From contig JAJDVY010000017.1 of the NCBI GenBank assembly GCA_022825885.1, positions 62,001 through 126,000 on the forward strand: DNA of 64,000 bases, given 5' to 3'. The stretch comes from Nitrospirales bacterium (lineage in GTDB: Bacteria; Nitrospirota; Nitrospiria; Nitrospirales; UBA8639). The first letter of the stretch is position 1; every line of letters starts with the position of its first letter. The notes under the pieces are model-generated. The model made no database searches, had not been told where the DNA came from, and worked only from the letters and a program-made list of their open reading frames with translations. This document shows, in pieces, positions 34,850 through 43,462 of this stretch. The position numbers were made by a program, and so were the translations under genes.

Positions 34850-36220
34850 TTACGCCTTACCGATTTCGTCTTTGAGGTTGTCCAGCGTCGCCCGCAAGGC
34901 GTTGTCATTCTCAAGGGCTTTTTCTATCTGGCGACACGCATGGATAATGGTGGTGTGGTCTTTTCCTCCGAACTCGCGTCCGATTTCCGGGAACGAGGCG
35001 TCCGTGAGTTCCCGGCAGAGATACATCGCAATTTGCCGGGGATGAACCACGGTTTTGGTTCGACGCTTAGATTTGAGTTCGGCGACTTTCACGTGAAATC
35101 TCCTCGCCACCACGTCTTGCACGTCTTCTAGGGTGATCACCTTTTTTTTGCTCCCCAAAAGATCGCGAAGCACGGTTTTCACCATATCCATGGTAATGAG
35201 TTGGCCGGTCAGCGTACTGTAGGCTCCGAGACGGATCAACGCGCCTTCCAATTCGCGAATGTTGCTCTTTAACCCTTCGGCCAAATGGTGAATAACGTCG
35301 TCGCCAATAGCGATGCCTTCTTCATCCGATTTTTTTCGCAGGATCGCAATCCGGGTTTCAACGTCCGGCGGTTGCAGGTCGGCGATCAACCCCCACTCGA
35401 ATCGTGAGCGTAACCGTTCTTCCATTGAGGGCATCTCTTTGGGAAAGCGGTCGCTGGACAGAACGATCTGTTTTCTGGCCTCATAGAGCGCGTTAAAGGT
35501 ATGAAAAAATTCCTCCTGCGTCCGCTCTTTGCCCGCGAGGAATTGAATATCGTCGATCAGGAGCATATCGATGTTTCGATAGCGCCGTCGCAGGTCGATC
35601 ATCTTATCGTAGCGAATCGAGTTGATCACTTCATTGGTGAATTGCTCCGTCGTGACGTACGCGATCCGCAGGTCGCCTTTTTGCATGACGAAATTACCGA
35701 TGGAATTGAGGAGATGCGTTTTGCCCAAACCAACGCCCCCATAGATAAAGAACGGGTTATAGGAGCGGGCCGGCGCCTCGGCAACAGCCAGGCTTGCCGC
35801 ATGAGCAAATTGGTTACTGGCACCGACCACAAAATTTTCAAAGGTATATTTCGGATTCGGCACTTGCCGATGTACCCGCGTTTGCTGGGGAGCAGCCGGG
35901 AATTTGTCGGGTCTCTCACCAACCACGGGCGACGAAGGCTCCCCGACGATGAACTCGACGTCGACTCTTCCTTCTTCACCGGGCCGAACCGCTTGTAAGG
36001 CTTCACCAATCATCTCTCGATAATTGCGGCCCAACCATTCCCCAAAAAACTTATTGGGAACCACAATCGTCGCTTTCGTTCCATTCAGTTCACCCAATGT
36101 TGTGGGCTGAAACCAGGTTTCTATGACTTCATCCCCCATTTTTGATTGGATGAAGCCCAAAGCCTCTTTCCAAATTCCCAATGTTATTTGTTCACTCGTT
36201 ATTTGTTCACTCTTTTCCAT
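34850..36220 (-). CDS. dnaA: replication initiator DnaA
   Basis: This 456-residue protein has all four domains: N-terminal helicase-interaction part, short linker (about 92-120), AAA+ core with Walker A GGVGLGKTH (161-169) and Walker B LLIDD (220-224), and the C-terminal DNA-binding domain with GGKDHTTIIHAC (418-429). It opens the origin by binding the boxes immediately upstream. Two tandem 15-bp units (36183-36212) encode the repeated SEQIT near the N-terminus. No ribosome-binding site precedes ATG 36220, and TATAAT overlaps it, so the start may differ. It heads the leftward dnaA-dnaN-gyrB-gyrA group. Confidence 0.97.
   Translation of the reverse strand: MEKSEQITSEQITLGIWKEALGFIQSKMGDEVIETWFQPTTLGELNGTKATIVVPNKFFGEWLGRNYREMIGEALQAVRPGEEGRVDVEFIVGEPSSPVVGERPDKFPAAPQQTRVHRQVPNPKYTFENFVVGASNQFAHAASLAVAEAPARSYNPFFIYGGVGLGKTHLLNSIGNFVMQKGDLRIAYVTTEQFTNEVINSIRYDKMIDLRRRYRNIDMLLIDDIQFLAGKERTQEEFFHTFNALYEARKQIVLSSDRFPKEMPSMEERLRSRFEWGLIADLQPPDVETRIAILRKKSDEEGIAIGDDVIHHLAEGLKSNIRELEGALIRLGAYSTLTGQLITMDMVKTVLRDLLGSKKKVITLEDVQDVVARRFHVKVAELKSKRRTKTVVHPRQIAMYLCRELTDASFPEIGREFGGKDHTTIIHACRQIEKALENDNALRATLDNLKDEIGKA
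36183..36212. repeat. tandem 15-bp duplication inside dnaA
   Basis: GTTATTTGTTCACTC occurs twice back to back (36183-36197 and 36198-36212). Being 15 bp it keeps frame and repeats SEQIT near the DnaA N-terminus. It lies next to the origin and is a candidate for copy-number variation between strains. Confidence 0.85.
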
Positions 36221-36475
36221 TATAATTATTCACAGGCTTATTAACACATGTTGATAACATGCGATTCCTTAAAAGTATCCATCTCTTTACCCTATTTCAC
36301 CAGAACAACCAACCATTTTTTTCAAGATTCCCCACACGTTTTTTACCTCTTATCCTTCCACTTTTCCATATATTATCATTATTATTCATCAGTAAAATCA
36401 ATAACATACAAATAAATATCCTTATTCACAGCCACTATTTCTTCTCCTATCACTACGAATTTTCTTCTCTGCTAA
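36221..36475. other. oriC: probable chromosomal origin (oriC)
   Basis: This 255-bp AT-rich intergenic region is upstream of dnaA. Exact DnaA boxes TTATTCACA occur at 36226-36234 and 36422-36430, with near-matches TTATTAACA (36238-36246) and TTATCAACA on the minus strand (36249-36257). The right part is extremely G-poor on the plus strand and includes a TATTATCATTATTATT stretch (about 36370-36385) that could be the unwinding element. Flanking genes mostly point away: dnaA-dnaN-gyrB-gyrA left, rpmH-rnpA-yidC right. Confidence 0.85.
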
Positions 36476-36727
36476 TCAGGAAATAATCGTATCAGCCTCG
36501 AAAATCATTTTCAGAACGTCAGAGTAATGAATCGACGGATATGCCGATTCCTGAATTTTTTCGACGGAGTCAAGCATATAACACGGGAAAGGAGGAGCTT
36601 TTGCAAATCCGGCGCTCTCTTTCAAAATGACTGCCTGCGCTGAGCAATCTGAAAAATCAGACGCTGCAACGAGTTCTTCCATGGATGATTCTGACCCGGC
36701 GGAAAATAGAAAGAGAACTTGCCTCAT
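36476..36727 (-). CDS. DsrH/TusB-like small protein
   Basis: The protein has 83 residues with an N-terminal strand MRQVLFLFSAG, a middle helix AQAVILKESAGFA and the ending IHYSDVLKMIFEADTIIS. Size, order and partner gene suggest a DsrH/TusB-like subunit of a sulfur-relay complex, though the active cysteine pattern cannot be confirmed. It begins three bases after its DsrE-like neighbour and ends at the origin. Alternatively it is a DsrE-fold protein of unrelated role. Moderate-to-low certainty. Confidence 0.5.
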   Translation of the reverse strand: MRQVLFLFSAGSESSMEELVAASDFSDCSAQAVILKESAGFAKAPPFPCYMLDSVEKIQESAYPSIHYSDVLKMIFEADTIIS

Positions 36728-36730
36728 GGC

Positions 36731-37072
36731 TCAAAACACCAGTACCCGGTCGGCTTGGCAAAGCAAGGACGTGATACCTGATTGAGAGACTTCACGAACG
36801 GCAAAATCCGGATCGATGGAAAAAGCTTGATTGCTTCCCTCAGGAAGTACAATAGGAAGTTCCAGTTCCTGGATCACGGGAAGATGTCTTTCGAGAATTT
36901 CCGCGTCGACAACGTCACTTGTCTCTTCAGTCACGAGCATTCTGGCTTGTCCGAGCAGGATCACCGTGACAGAGGCCGGTCCGGTTGACAAGCCGAGCGC
37001 GATACGAAGACCTTCAGTCGGACGATGGGTCTCCAGAGGGTTGCTCTGAATCAACACGAGTATGGAAAGTCC
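36731..37072 (-). CDS. DsrE/DsrF-like protein
   Basis: From ATG 37072 this 113-residue protein reads MGLSILVLIQSNPLETHRPT, then EGLRIALGLSTGPASVTVIL and LLCQADRVLVF at the end, the DsrE-fold pattern of alternating strands and helices. DsrE/F/H and TusBCD proteins pass persulfide sulfur to tRNA thiolation or sulfur oxidation. The usual single conserved cysteine of TusD is not obvious; one Cys lies in LLCQ. An upstream ATG (37105) is possible but adds a hydrophobic stretch without clear signal character. It is paired with the 36727 gene. mnmA, a tRNA thiolase, lies 12 kb away. Confidence 0.6.
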   Translation of the reverse strand, partial: GLSILVLIQSNPLETHRPTEGLRIALGLSTGPASVTVILLGQARMLVTEETSDVVDAEILERHLPVIQELELPIVLPEGSNQAFSIDPDFAVREVSQSGITSLLCQADRVLVF

Positions 37073-37298
37073 CATGATCAAAAAGACAAGAGGACTCTCA
37101 TTCAAGAGCGAACGGAATCCCGTATTTTGTTGATGAAAACAGTTGAAGACCGCCTCATTGTTTATGAGGCACGAACCCCGACGATGAAGATAGAAAAGCT
37201 ACGAAAAGAGACGATATTCTAAGCATGATTACGTATAAAGAAATAAAGAAAAATCGTATGCGCAACACGAAAGAAAGTCAATCATTGTTTCTACGTGT

Positions 37299-38555
37299 TT
37301 ACCGGAATCCGAGGCGCTTCCGGATAACTGAAGAGGCGGAATCCAGGGGGTAAATTTCCTGCTCTTTCGTCTTCATATTTCTCAGGATGACCTGATTCCG
37401 GTCGACTTCATCATCGCCCAGGATGACGACATAAGGCGCGTTGAGCCGGTCTGCGGAGCGAAGGAGAGTCTTCAGCGTTGACGTATTGTAATCCGTATCG
37501 GCCTTCACGTGATCTGAGCGAAGGGAATCCAAAAGGGTTCCACCGGCTTGCCTCCCTTTTTCTCCGAATGACGCGACAAACACCCACGGCACCGGCGGCG
37601 GCAGGGTTGATTCAGGAAGAGCGAGAATGACCCGCTCGAGGCCGATTGCGAAACCGACCGCCGGGGTGGACGAGCCGCCCAACGTTTCAAACAATCCATC
37701 GTATCGGCCGCCGGCCCCAATCGCATTTTGAGCTCCGAGCGCGGAGCAGGAAACCTCGAAGGTCGTCATGGAATAATAATCCAGCCCCCTGACAAGCCGG
37801 TGGTTGATGGAATAGGGAACGGCTACGGCTTGTAACCCCTGCAAGACCTGTTCGAAATGTTCTTTGGAAGAAGCAGAGAGAAAATCCGTCAGAAAAGGAG
37901 CATCATTCGTGGCTTCACGACAGCCGGGGATCTTGCAATCCAACGCTCGAAGAGGATTGGCCTCCAGTCGCCTCCGGCAATTTTCGCACAGCCCGTCCGC
38001 TTTTGTTTTCAGAAAGGAAACCAGTTCCTCTTTATAGGCTCGGCGATCCGCAAGTTGGCCCAATGAATTGAGTTCCAGCGAGAGCCCGGGTAATTGGAGC
38101 GCTGAAAAATATCGCCACAGCAACGTGATGGCCTCCACGTCGGCGGAGGGGTCGGAACTCCCCACGTATTCCACCCCGAACTGGTGAAATTGCCGTAGCC
38201 GCCCGGCCTGAGGCCGTTCGTGTCGAAACATCGGCCCGATGTAATACAATTTCCGCGAGGATTCGTACGTCTTCAGCCCCCGTTCGATAAACGCACGAAC
38301 GACACCAGCGGTTCCTTCGGGACGCAGCGTTAACGAAGTTCCATCCTTGTCCGGGAACGTATACATCTCCTTTTCGACGATATCGGTCGTGCCCCCGATG
38401 CTGTGAACAAAGAGTTCCGTTTTTTCAAATACCGGGATCCGAATTTCCTGAAAGCCGAACGTTTGCGCCAGCGCATGCGCGGTTCGTTCGACCACGCCCC
38501 ACTTGGGCATTTCGTCGGGGGTAATATCCTTGATGCCTTTAATGCCCCGGATCAC
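37299..38555 (-). CDS. hisS: histidyl-tRNA synthetase
   Basis: This 418-residue class II synthetase starts at GTG 38555 (xIRGIKGIKDITPDEMPKW), with AAGGA close upstream; the frame extends 44 codons further but that part is not HisRS-like. Motifs include TLRPEGTAGVVRA (motif 2 region), YYIGPMFRHERPQAGRLRQF, histidine-A-type LVRGLDYYSMTTFEV and GAGGRYDGLFETLGG. Length fits the family (about 424). It charges tRNA-His. It is transcribed toward the origin, opposite to its right-hand neighbours, and shares the 187-bp upstream region with rpmH. Confidence 0.96.
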   Translation of the reverse strand: MIRGIKGIKDITPDEMPKWGVVERTAHALAQTFGFQEIRIPVFEKTELFVHSIGGTTDIVEKEMYTFPDKDGTSLTLRPEGTAGVVRAFIERGLKTYESSRKLYYIGPMFRHERPQAGRLRQFHQFGVEYVGSSDPSADVEAITLLWRYFSALQLPGLSLELNSLGQLADRRAYKEELVSFLKTKADGLCENCRRRLEANPLRALDCKIPGCREATNDAPFLTDFLSASSKEHFEQVLQGLQAVAVPYSINHRLVRGLDYYSMTTFEVSCSALGAQNAIGAGGRYDGLFETLGGSSTPAVGFAIGLERVILALPESTLPPPVPWVFVASFGEKGRQAGGTLLDSLRSDHVKADTDYNTSTLKTLLRSADRLNAPYVVILGDDEVDRNQVILRNMKTKEQEIYPLDSASSVIRKRLGFR

Positions 38556-38675
38556 CGTGATGGTCCTTGTCTCATGAGAAAGATGGAGAGAAACACACCT
38601 TCCGACTATAGAAGGGGGACTTCGGGGAGTCAACGGAGTGAAGGGACGGCGCGCAGACGGCAGCACAAACCTCAT

Positions 38676-38704
38676 TTGACAGTACATACGTGGGAAATTA
38701 CAAT
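38676..38704 (+). promoter_or_regulatory. rpmH promoter
   Basis: A perfect TTGACA (38676-38681), a 17-base spacer and TACAAT (38699-38704, five of six) predict a start near 38711, about 32 bases before rpmH. This is one of the best sigma70 matches in the window and should drive rpmH-rnpA-yidD-yidC. Confidence 0.85.
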
Positions 38705-38742
38705 CCCTTTATTATTCTTGTTTTGGAAAGAGGGTTCTGATC

Positions 38743-38889
38743 ATGTCCATGACGTATCGACAACCGTCGAATCTCAAAAGAAAACGTGACCACGGGTTTC
38801 GCAAGCGAATGAGCACGAAAAACGGGCGAAAAGTACTTGCCCGCCGCCGCCGTAAAGGCCGCTACCGCCTGACCGTATCCGATGAGTGA
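38743..38889 (+). CDS. rpmH: 50S ribosomal protein L34
   Basis: This 48-residue basic protein reads [20 protein letters not shown] and ends [15 protein letters not shown]. [37 protein letters not shown] is the L34 signature. GGAAAGAGGG lies before ATG 38743; ATG 38749 is an alternative. It is slightly longer than usual (44-47) at the C-terminus, where its last eight bases overlap rnpA. This rpmH-rnpA overlap next to the origin is widely conserved. Confidence 0.96.
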   Translation: MSMTYRQPSNLKRKRDHGFRKRMSTKNGRKVLARRRRKGRYRLTVSDE

Positions 38890-39271
38890 CGTTCCCTCAC
38901 GGTGCCCGCCGGTATTCTTGAAAAAAACAGAGGACTTCGAGCGAGTCAAACGGGAAGGAAAGCGCATCACGACGCGATTCTTTAACGTAGTTTCCTGCCG
39001 TTCCGGTCTTGGCAATGCCCGGATCGGAATCGTGGTGGGACGACGGCTGGGCAATGCGGTGGTGCGGAACAGAGGGAAACGTATTTTTCGGGAATTGGTG
39101 AGACACACGTACCAGTGCCTTGTGAAGGGGCATGACATCGTCGTCTTCCCCAAACGGCCGGCACTGGAACTTAATCACCAACGCCTCCGCGAAGTTTGGC
39201 TAACGACCCTGATCAGCCAGGAGCTGATGTTTTCCCCTAACCCCCCTGCCCCCCTTGTCAGGGGGTTGTGA
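38882..39271 (+). CDS. rnpA: ribonuclease P protein component
   Basis: This 129-residue protein has [17 protein letters not shown] at the start and the RNP motif region [20 protein letters not shown] (about 50-69), where RNR-type residues bind P RNA. It assists removal of 5' leaders from pre-tRNA. Its start overlaps rpmH by eight bases. The last 12 residues ([12 protein letters not shown]) look added and come from a GC-rich repeat-like stretch (CCCCTAACCCCCCTGCC), so the original stop may have been lost. yidD follows with a GTGA overlap. Confidence 0.95.
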   Translation: MSDVPSRCPPVFLKKTEDFERVKREGKRITTRFFNVVSCRSGLGNARIGIVVGRRLGNAVVRNRGKRIFRELVRHTYQCLVKGHDIVVFPKRPALELNHQRLREVWLTTLISQELMFSPNPPAPLVRGL

Positions 39272-39486
39272 GAGAGATGCGCAAAATCGCGTTGTGGCTT
39301 ATCGTCGTGTACCAGAAAATCGTGTCTCCGTATTTGGGACCGCAGTGCCGCTTTGAACCAACCTGCTCACGCTATACCAGCGAAGCAATCACCCGTCATG
39401 GCCTGCTGCGAGGAGTGCGATTAGGGGTTTGCCGGCTTCTCAAGTGCCATCCCTTCCATCCGGGCGGGATTGATCCCGTTCCCTGA
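39268..39486 (+). CDS. yidD: YidD membrane-insertion efficiency factor
   Basis: This small protein (72 residues from GTG 39268, or 69 from ATG 39277) has the YidD signature: [20 protein letters not shown], then [19 protein letters not shown] and [17 protein letters not shown]. YidD aids Sec/YidC-dependent insertion of membrane proteins and sits between rnpA and yidC in most bacteria, as here. An amphipathic N-terminal helix is visible. No anomaly is seen. Confidence 0.95.
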   Translation: MREMRKIALWLIVVYQKIVSPYLGPQCRFEPTCSRYTSEAITRHGLLRGVRLGVCRLLKCHPFHPGGIDPVP

Positions 39487-39519
39487 TCGGCTACAAGAAG
39501 GTTCTTCGGTCTTCGTTAA

Positions 39520-41265
39520 ATGGAAAAACGGATTCTCATCTTCCTGCTCCTGTCGTTCGCTATCATTTTCAGCTTCGACTTTATTCTGAAAGAGCTGGGA
39601 TTGATGCCGGAACCCCCGCCCGTTGAGGAGGGACGAGAGGCCGCGCCTTCCGGGGATCAACCTCTCTCGCCCGGGGTCCGTGACGCCACGTCCGAGATTC
39701 GCGCAGACGGCGATGAAACGGCAGGCCCGAGCCCTCTCCGGTCAAGGGAGGGAGAACTGGTGGAAGAAGTCGAGACTCCGCTGTACCGGGTCGCGTTCAC
39801 GAACCGTGGAGCGCAGATTCAAAGCTGGAAACTGAAAGAATATCTGACCCAGGGCGACGACGACCCTCAACCCATCGAGTTCGTGTACCCGGAAGGACAT
39901 TTTGCGGGCCCGGTGTCCATGCAGGTTGAAGATCCGGAAGTCAATGCCCTGCTCAACACCGGCCTGTTTGAGGTGAGCCGGGATTTTGAAACGCTCGACG
40001 ACGCCCATCCCACGGGCCATCTGACCTTTTCCTATCGGAACGAGGAACGGAACCTGCTGGTGGAAAAGGAATTTACCTTTACCCACGACTCTTACCTGGT
40101 CGATGCATCCATTCGCGTCGAGGGCTTGGACGATACCGTGGCGGTATTGTTAGGCACAAACTTCGGGGTGGTGGAATGGGGACAAGGGTTCATCGGCGCA
40201 CTGGGGCCGGCCTGGATGATTGACGGCGCGTTGGAAAAGGAAACCCCGGACCCTGAGATCCGGCGGACCGGGGACCTGCGCTGGGCGGCCCTCCAGGATA
40301 AATATTTTATCAGCGTCATGATTCCCCAGGGGGCCCAAGGCGTCTTCGCGAAAACCGAAACGGAACACGTGGTGACTTCGGGTGTTGAGTTTCCGGTTGA
40401 CGCGGAAGGCAGCCGGATCGCGTTTCAACTCTATGCCGGGCCCAAGCAGTTCGATCTCATGCGATCATTGGGTCACGAGCTGGAGGATACGATCGATTTC
40501 GGCTGGTTCATTTACGGGAGTTGGGCAGTGGTGAAAGCGGTGGCCAAGCCGCTGTTCTACGTGCTGCGATTCGTCCATGACTACACCCAGAACTACGGCG
40601 TGGCGATCATTCTCTTGACCTGCGGCATCAAGCTGTTGTTCGTGCCCCTGCAATACAAGAGCTACAAATCCATGCAGGGCATGCAGAAAATTCAACCCAA
40701 GATCCAGGCCGTGCAGGCCAAGTTCAAAGACGATAAGGAACGCCTCAACCGGGAACTGATCAAGCTGTACAAAGAGCACAAGGTCAATCCGGTCGGCGGG
40801 TGTGCGCCGATGCTGTTACAGATGCCCGTCTTCATCTCACTGTTCAACATTTTGTACATGACCGTGGATCTGCGGCAGGCCCCGTTCATGCTATGGATTA
40901 CGGATTTGTCGATCCCGGATCCCTATTACGTGTTTCCGATCCTGATGGGCGCGTCGATGGTGCTCCAGCAGAAAATCATGCCCACCACCATGGATCCCAC
41001 ACAAGCCAAGATGATGTTGTTGCTGCCGGTGTTTCTGACGTTTCTCTTTTTGAACTTTCCCGCGGGCCTGGTGATTTATTGGCTGACCAATAACGTATTG
41101 ACGATCCTGCAACAGGTGGTCACGGATCGGTTTATTTTAAAACCCGCGCCTGCGGGCACCCCGGCACCGCCCGATGACGATTCCTCGACGAAATCCAATA
41201 ACGGAGAGCCCTCCAGGAAGAAAAAGGGCAAAGCCAAGGAGTCGCAACAGCGCACGAGCGAATAA
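39520..41265 (+). CDS. yidC: membrane protein insertase YidC
   Basis: This 581-residue Gram-negative-type YidC starts with a membrane span (ILIFLLLSFAIIFSFDFIL, 5-23) and a large periplasmic domain (about 60-340). The insertase core follows (VLRFVHDYTQNYGVAIILLT near 348, NPVGGCAPMLLQMPVFISLF near 423) and a Lys-rich tail (KKKGKAKESQQ). It inserts and folds inner-membrane proteins with or without SecYEG. The linker SPLRSREGELVEE (from about 39729) resembles the dispersed CCCTCTCC...GGGAGGG repeat seen in mnmE. mnmE follows in the same direction. Confidence 0.97.
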   Translation: MEKRILIFLLLSFAIIFSFDFILKELGLMPEPPPVEEGREAAPSGDQPLSPGVRDATSEIRADGDETAGPSPLRSREGELVEEVETPLYRVAFTNRGAQIQSWKLKEYLTQGDDDPQPIEFVYPEGHFAGPVSMQVEDPEVNALLNTGLFEVSRDFETLDDAHPTGHLTFSYRNEERNLLVEKEFTFTHDSYLVDASIRVEGLDDTVAVLLGTNFGVVEWGQGFIGALGPAWMIDGALEKETPDPEIRRTGDLRWAALQDKYFISVMIPQGAQGVFAKTETEHVVTSGVEFPVDAEGSRIAFQLYAGPKQFDLMRSLGHELEDTIDFGWFIYGSWAVVKAVAKPLFYVLRFVHDYTQNYGVAIILLTCGIKLLFVPLQYKSYKSMQGMQKIQPKIQAVQAKFKDDKERLNRELIKLYKEHKVNPVGGCAPMLLQMPVFISLFNILYMTVDLRQAPFMLWITDLSIPDPYYVFPILMGASMVLQQKIMPTTMDPTQAKMMLLLPVFLTFLFLNFPAGLVIYWLTNNVLTILQQVVTDRFILKPAPAGTPAPPDDDSSTKSNNGEPSRKKKGKAKESQQRTSE

Positions 41266-41307
41266 GCCCACGACCCTTCGACTACGCTCAGGGCAGGGGT
41301 TTCTTCC

Positions 41308-42759
41308 ATGGAACACTCGGTTGACGATACCATTTGTGCCATCGCCACTCCCGTTGGAGAAGGCGGAATCGGTATCGTTCGGATCAGCGGTGCCGACGCC
41401 GTTGAAATCGCCGCGCACGTCGTTCGTCCCCGCAACCAACGGCCCCTGCAACAACTGGAAAGTCACCGCCTGTATTTGAGCGACGTGCTCTATCCGGAAT
41501 CCCCTCTTCCCTTGAGAGAGGGCCAAGGAGAGGGGCACATAGACGAAGCCCTGGTCGTCATTATGCGCAAGCCCCGTTCGTACACGGGTGAAGACGTGGT
41601 GGAAATCCAGACGCACGGCGGAGCGTGGATCCTGCAAGCCACCTGCCACGGCCTGATCCGGCATGGCGCCAGAATGGCGCAACCCGGAGAGTTTACCAAA
41701 CGGGCCTTCTTGAACGGCCGCCTGGATCTCACCCAGGCCGAGGCCGTGCTGGATACGATTCAAGCCACGACCGCGCGGAGCCTGCAAGCGGCCCAATCCT
41801 TGCTGCGCGGATCCCTCTCACAAGAAATCGATACTCTGCGCGAAGGATTGATTCACGTGCTGGCGCACGTGGAAGCCGGGATGGATTTTGCCGAAGAGGA
41901 TATTACGTTCATTCAAGCGGCTGAAGTGCAGCAAGCCCTGACGGACACACAACGGGTCGTGGAGCAGTTGATCGCGTCCTATGAAGAAGGCCGCCTGATT
42001 CGGGAAGGCATTAAAGTCGCCATTATCGGCCGGCCCAACGTGGGTAAATCAAGCCTGCTCAACGCGCTGTTGAAACTGGATCGTGCGATCGTCTCGGATC
42101 AGCCAGGGACGACGCGCGACGTCATCGACGAGTCAATGAACGTCCGCGGAGTCCCGCTACGCCTCCTGGATACGGCAGGCCTTCGACAAACACAGGATAC
42201 GGTCGAAGGCGAAGGCATTCGTCGAACCGAGGACGCGATAGCCGAAGCCGACGTGTTGTTGCTCGTGCTCGACGGCGCCGACGGCGTGACCGACGAAGAC
42301 CGCGCCGTGTTTGAAACGTACGGCTCCCGAAGACACCTGCTCGTGATGAACAAAATGGACCTCCCCGAATCCGGCACATTTTCCCCTCTCCCCCTGGGAG
42401 AGGGTCAGGGTGAGGGTCCGAGCCAAGGTAAAGGAGAAGGTCCAGAGCTCGTCAAGGTCTCAGCCAGAACAGGCGAAGGCCTTGATCGTTTGACGTCAGT
42501 CATTCACAGTATCTGCCTGAAAGAAGGCTTGGAAGCGGCTCCGTCCGTTCTCGTGACGCGGCTGCGCCACAAGGCCAGCCTGGGGCAGGCGCATCGCTCC
42601 CTGGAAGAGGCCATGCGGTCCCTTGAACGAAAAGAATCCGGAGAATGCGTGGCCTTGGACATCCGAGCTGCACTCGATGCATTAGGCGAAATCACCGGCG
42701 CAGTGAGCACCGAGGACATTCTGGATCGTATATTCCAGTATTTCTGTATTGGGAAGTAA
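41308..42759 (+). CDS. mnmE: tRNA modification GTPase MnmE
   Basis: This 483-residue GTPase has the N-terminal THF-binding domain (IATPVGEGGIGIVRISG), a helical domain, and a G domain with G1 GRPNVGKSS (241-249), GTTRD (267-271), DTAG (288-291) and NKMD (348-351). It ends in the functional CIGK motif. With MnmG it makes the cmnm5 modification at tRNA wobble uridine. It is about 30 residues longer than E. coli MnmE (454). The excess sits at about 63-77 and 355-380, both encoded by GC-rich palindromic repeats inserted in frame. mnmG lies 1.8 kb downstream, with three small genes between. Confidence 0.97.
   Translation: MEHSVDDTICAIATPVGEGGIGIVRISGADAVEIAAHVVRPRNQRPLQQLESHRLYLSDVLYPESPLPLREGQGEGHIDEALVVIMRKPRSYTGEDVVEIQTHGGAWILQATCHGLIRHGARMAQPGEFTKRAFLNGRLDLTQAEAVLDTIQATTARSLQAAQSLLRGSLSQEIDTLREGLIHVLAHVEAGMDFAEEDITFIQAAEVQQALTDTQRVVEQLIASYEEGRLIREGIKVAIIGRPNVGKSSLLNALLKLDRAIVSDQPGTTRDVIDESMNVRGVPLRLLDTAGLRQTQDTVEGEGIRRTEDAIAEADVLLLVLDGADGVTDEDRAVFETYGSRRHLLVMNKMDLPESGTFSPLPLGEGQGEGPSQGKGEGPELVKVSARTGEGLDRLTSVIHSICLKEGLEAAPSVLVTRLRHKASLGQAHRSLEEAMRSLERKESGECVALDIRAALDALGEITGAVSTEDILDRIFQYFCIGK
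42382..42440. repeat. palindromic repeat inside mnmE (second insertion)
   Basis: CCCCTCTCCCCCTGGGAGAG and following GGGTCAGGGTGAGGGTCC form a palindrome-plus-GGGTGAGGG repeat of a type known to be dispersed in bacterial genomes. It encodes SPLPLGEGQGEGPSQGKGEG without breaking the frame. A related copy at about 41498-41538 encodes SPLPLREGQGEG in the same gene. Confidence 0.75.
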
Positions 42760-42781
42760 TAATAGGCAAGTCTCCCTCGGT

Positions 42782-42815
42782 CATTCCCGACATTTTTAAT
42801 CGGGAATCCAGTGTC
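42782..42815. repeat. REP-like palindrome after mnmE
   Basis: CATTCCCGACATTTTTAATC is followed by GGGAATCCAG. The arms TTCCCGA and TCGGGAA pair around CATTTTTAA. It is the AT-centred variant of the 17.2/18.1 kb element and may serve as mnmE terminator. Confidence 0.65.
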
Positions 42816-42868
42816 TTTTATCAACGAACAAGAAGCGTGTATAGAAAAGCAACAATAATGGTGGAACG

Positions 42869-43423
42869 ATGAAACAGACGGCAATCATACTGATCGTGCT
42901 CGGAACCTTCATCACGGGAAACCCTAGCGTTCAGGCAGAGAGCGAGAATCCGTTCGGATTCGAAACGCAGACCCACCCTTTAAAATATGAGTATTGTCAA
43001 AAAGACAAAGATCCCCAAAATTCTGCTCTAAGAAGTCATGGATATAAATGCAGTTCTGCTCCAAGACCACACCCAGACTTTCAAGAGTACTTTCTAATTT
43101 TTGTCGAAGATGTAGGTCTATGCTCTATTGTGGCCACCAGCAACCATTTTTTTCGCCCAGAGAGGTTACGAAACTTTGAGAGATTCAAAGATCAAATCGC
43201 CCAAAAATATGGACCCCCCACGTCTAAAACAGAGAGGGGTGAACCTCAATATAATTGGTGGCCACAGGGAGGCTTTAATGGATTAGGTGATGTTGAAGGG
43301 ATAGAACGATTCGGAGACATCTTTTCTGAAGGAAGAAAAATGAGGGTGTCGGTCAGTTTCACATTTGCAACTTCAGATGCGTGCCAGAAAAAAATTGAAG
43401 AAAAAGCGGAGCGCGCATTTTGA
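42869..43423 (+). CDS. secreted hypothetical protein
   Basis: This 184-residue protein has a signal peptide (MKQTAIILIVLGTFITGNPS, cleavage near VQAES). The mature part has four cysteines (YCQKDKD, YKCSSAP, GLCSIV, DACQKK) and a YGPPTSKTERGEPQYNWWP segment. Likely periplasmic. I recognise no family. The base composition is AT-richer than mnmE and mnmG, suggesting recent acquisition together with the GIY-YIG gene behind it, which overlaps by four bases only if its longer form is used. Confidence 0.6.
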   Translation: MKQTAIILIVLGTFITGNPSVQAESENPFGFETQTHPLKYEYCQKDKDPQNSALRSHGYKCSSAPRPHPDFQEYFLIFVEDVGLCSIVATSNHFFRPERLRNFERFKDQIAQKYGPPTSKTERGEPQYNWWPQGGFNGLGDVEGIERFGDIFSEGRKMRVSVSFTFATSDACQKKIEEKAERAF

Positions 43424-43462
43424 GAGGTCGAGGCACCCAACTATACCGACCTTTCCCTTGCG

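Noticed and set aside
38556-38687. N-terminal extension of HisS by 44 residues
   Set aside because: Unlike the family; GTG 38555 with AAGGA upstream gives the normal length.
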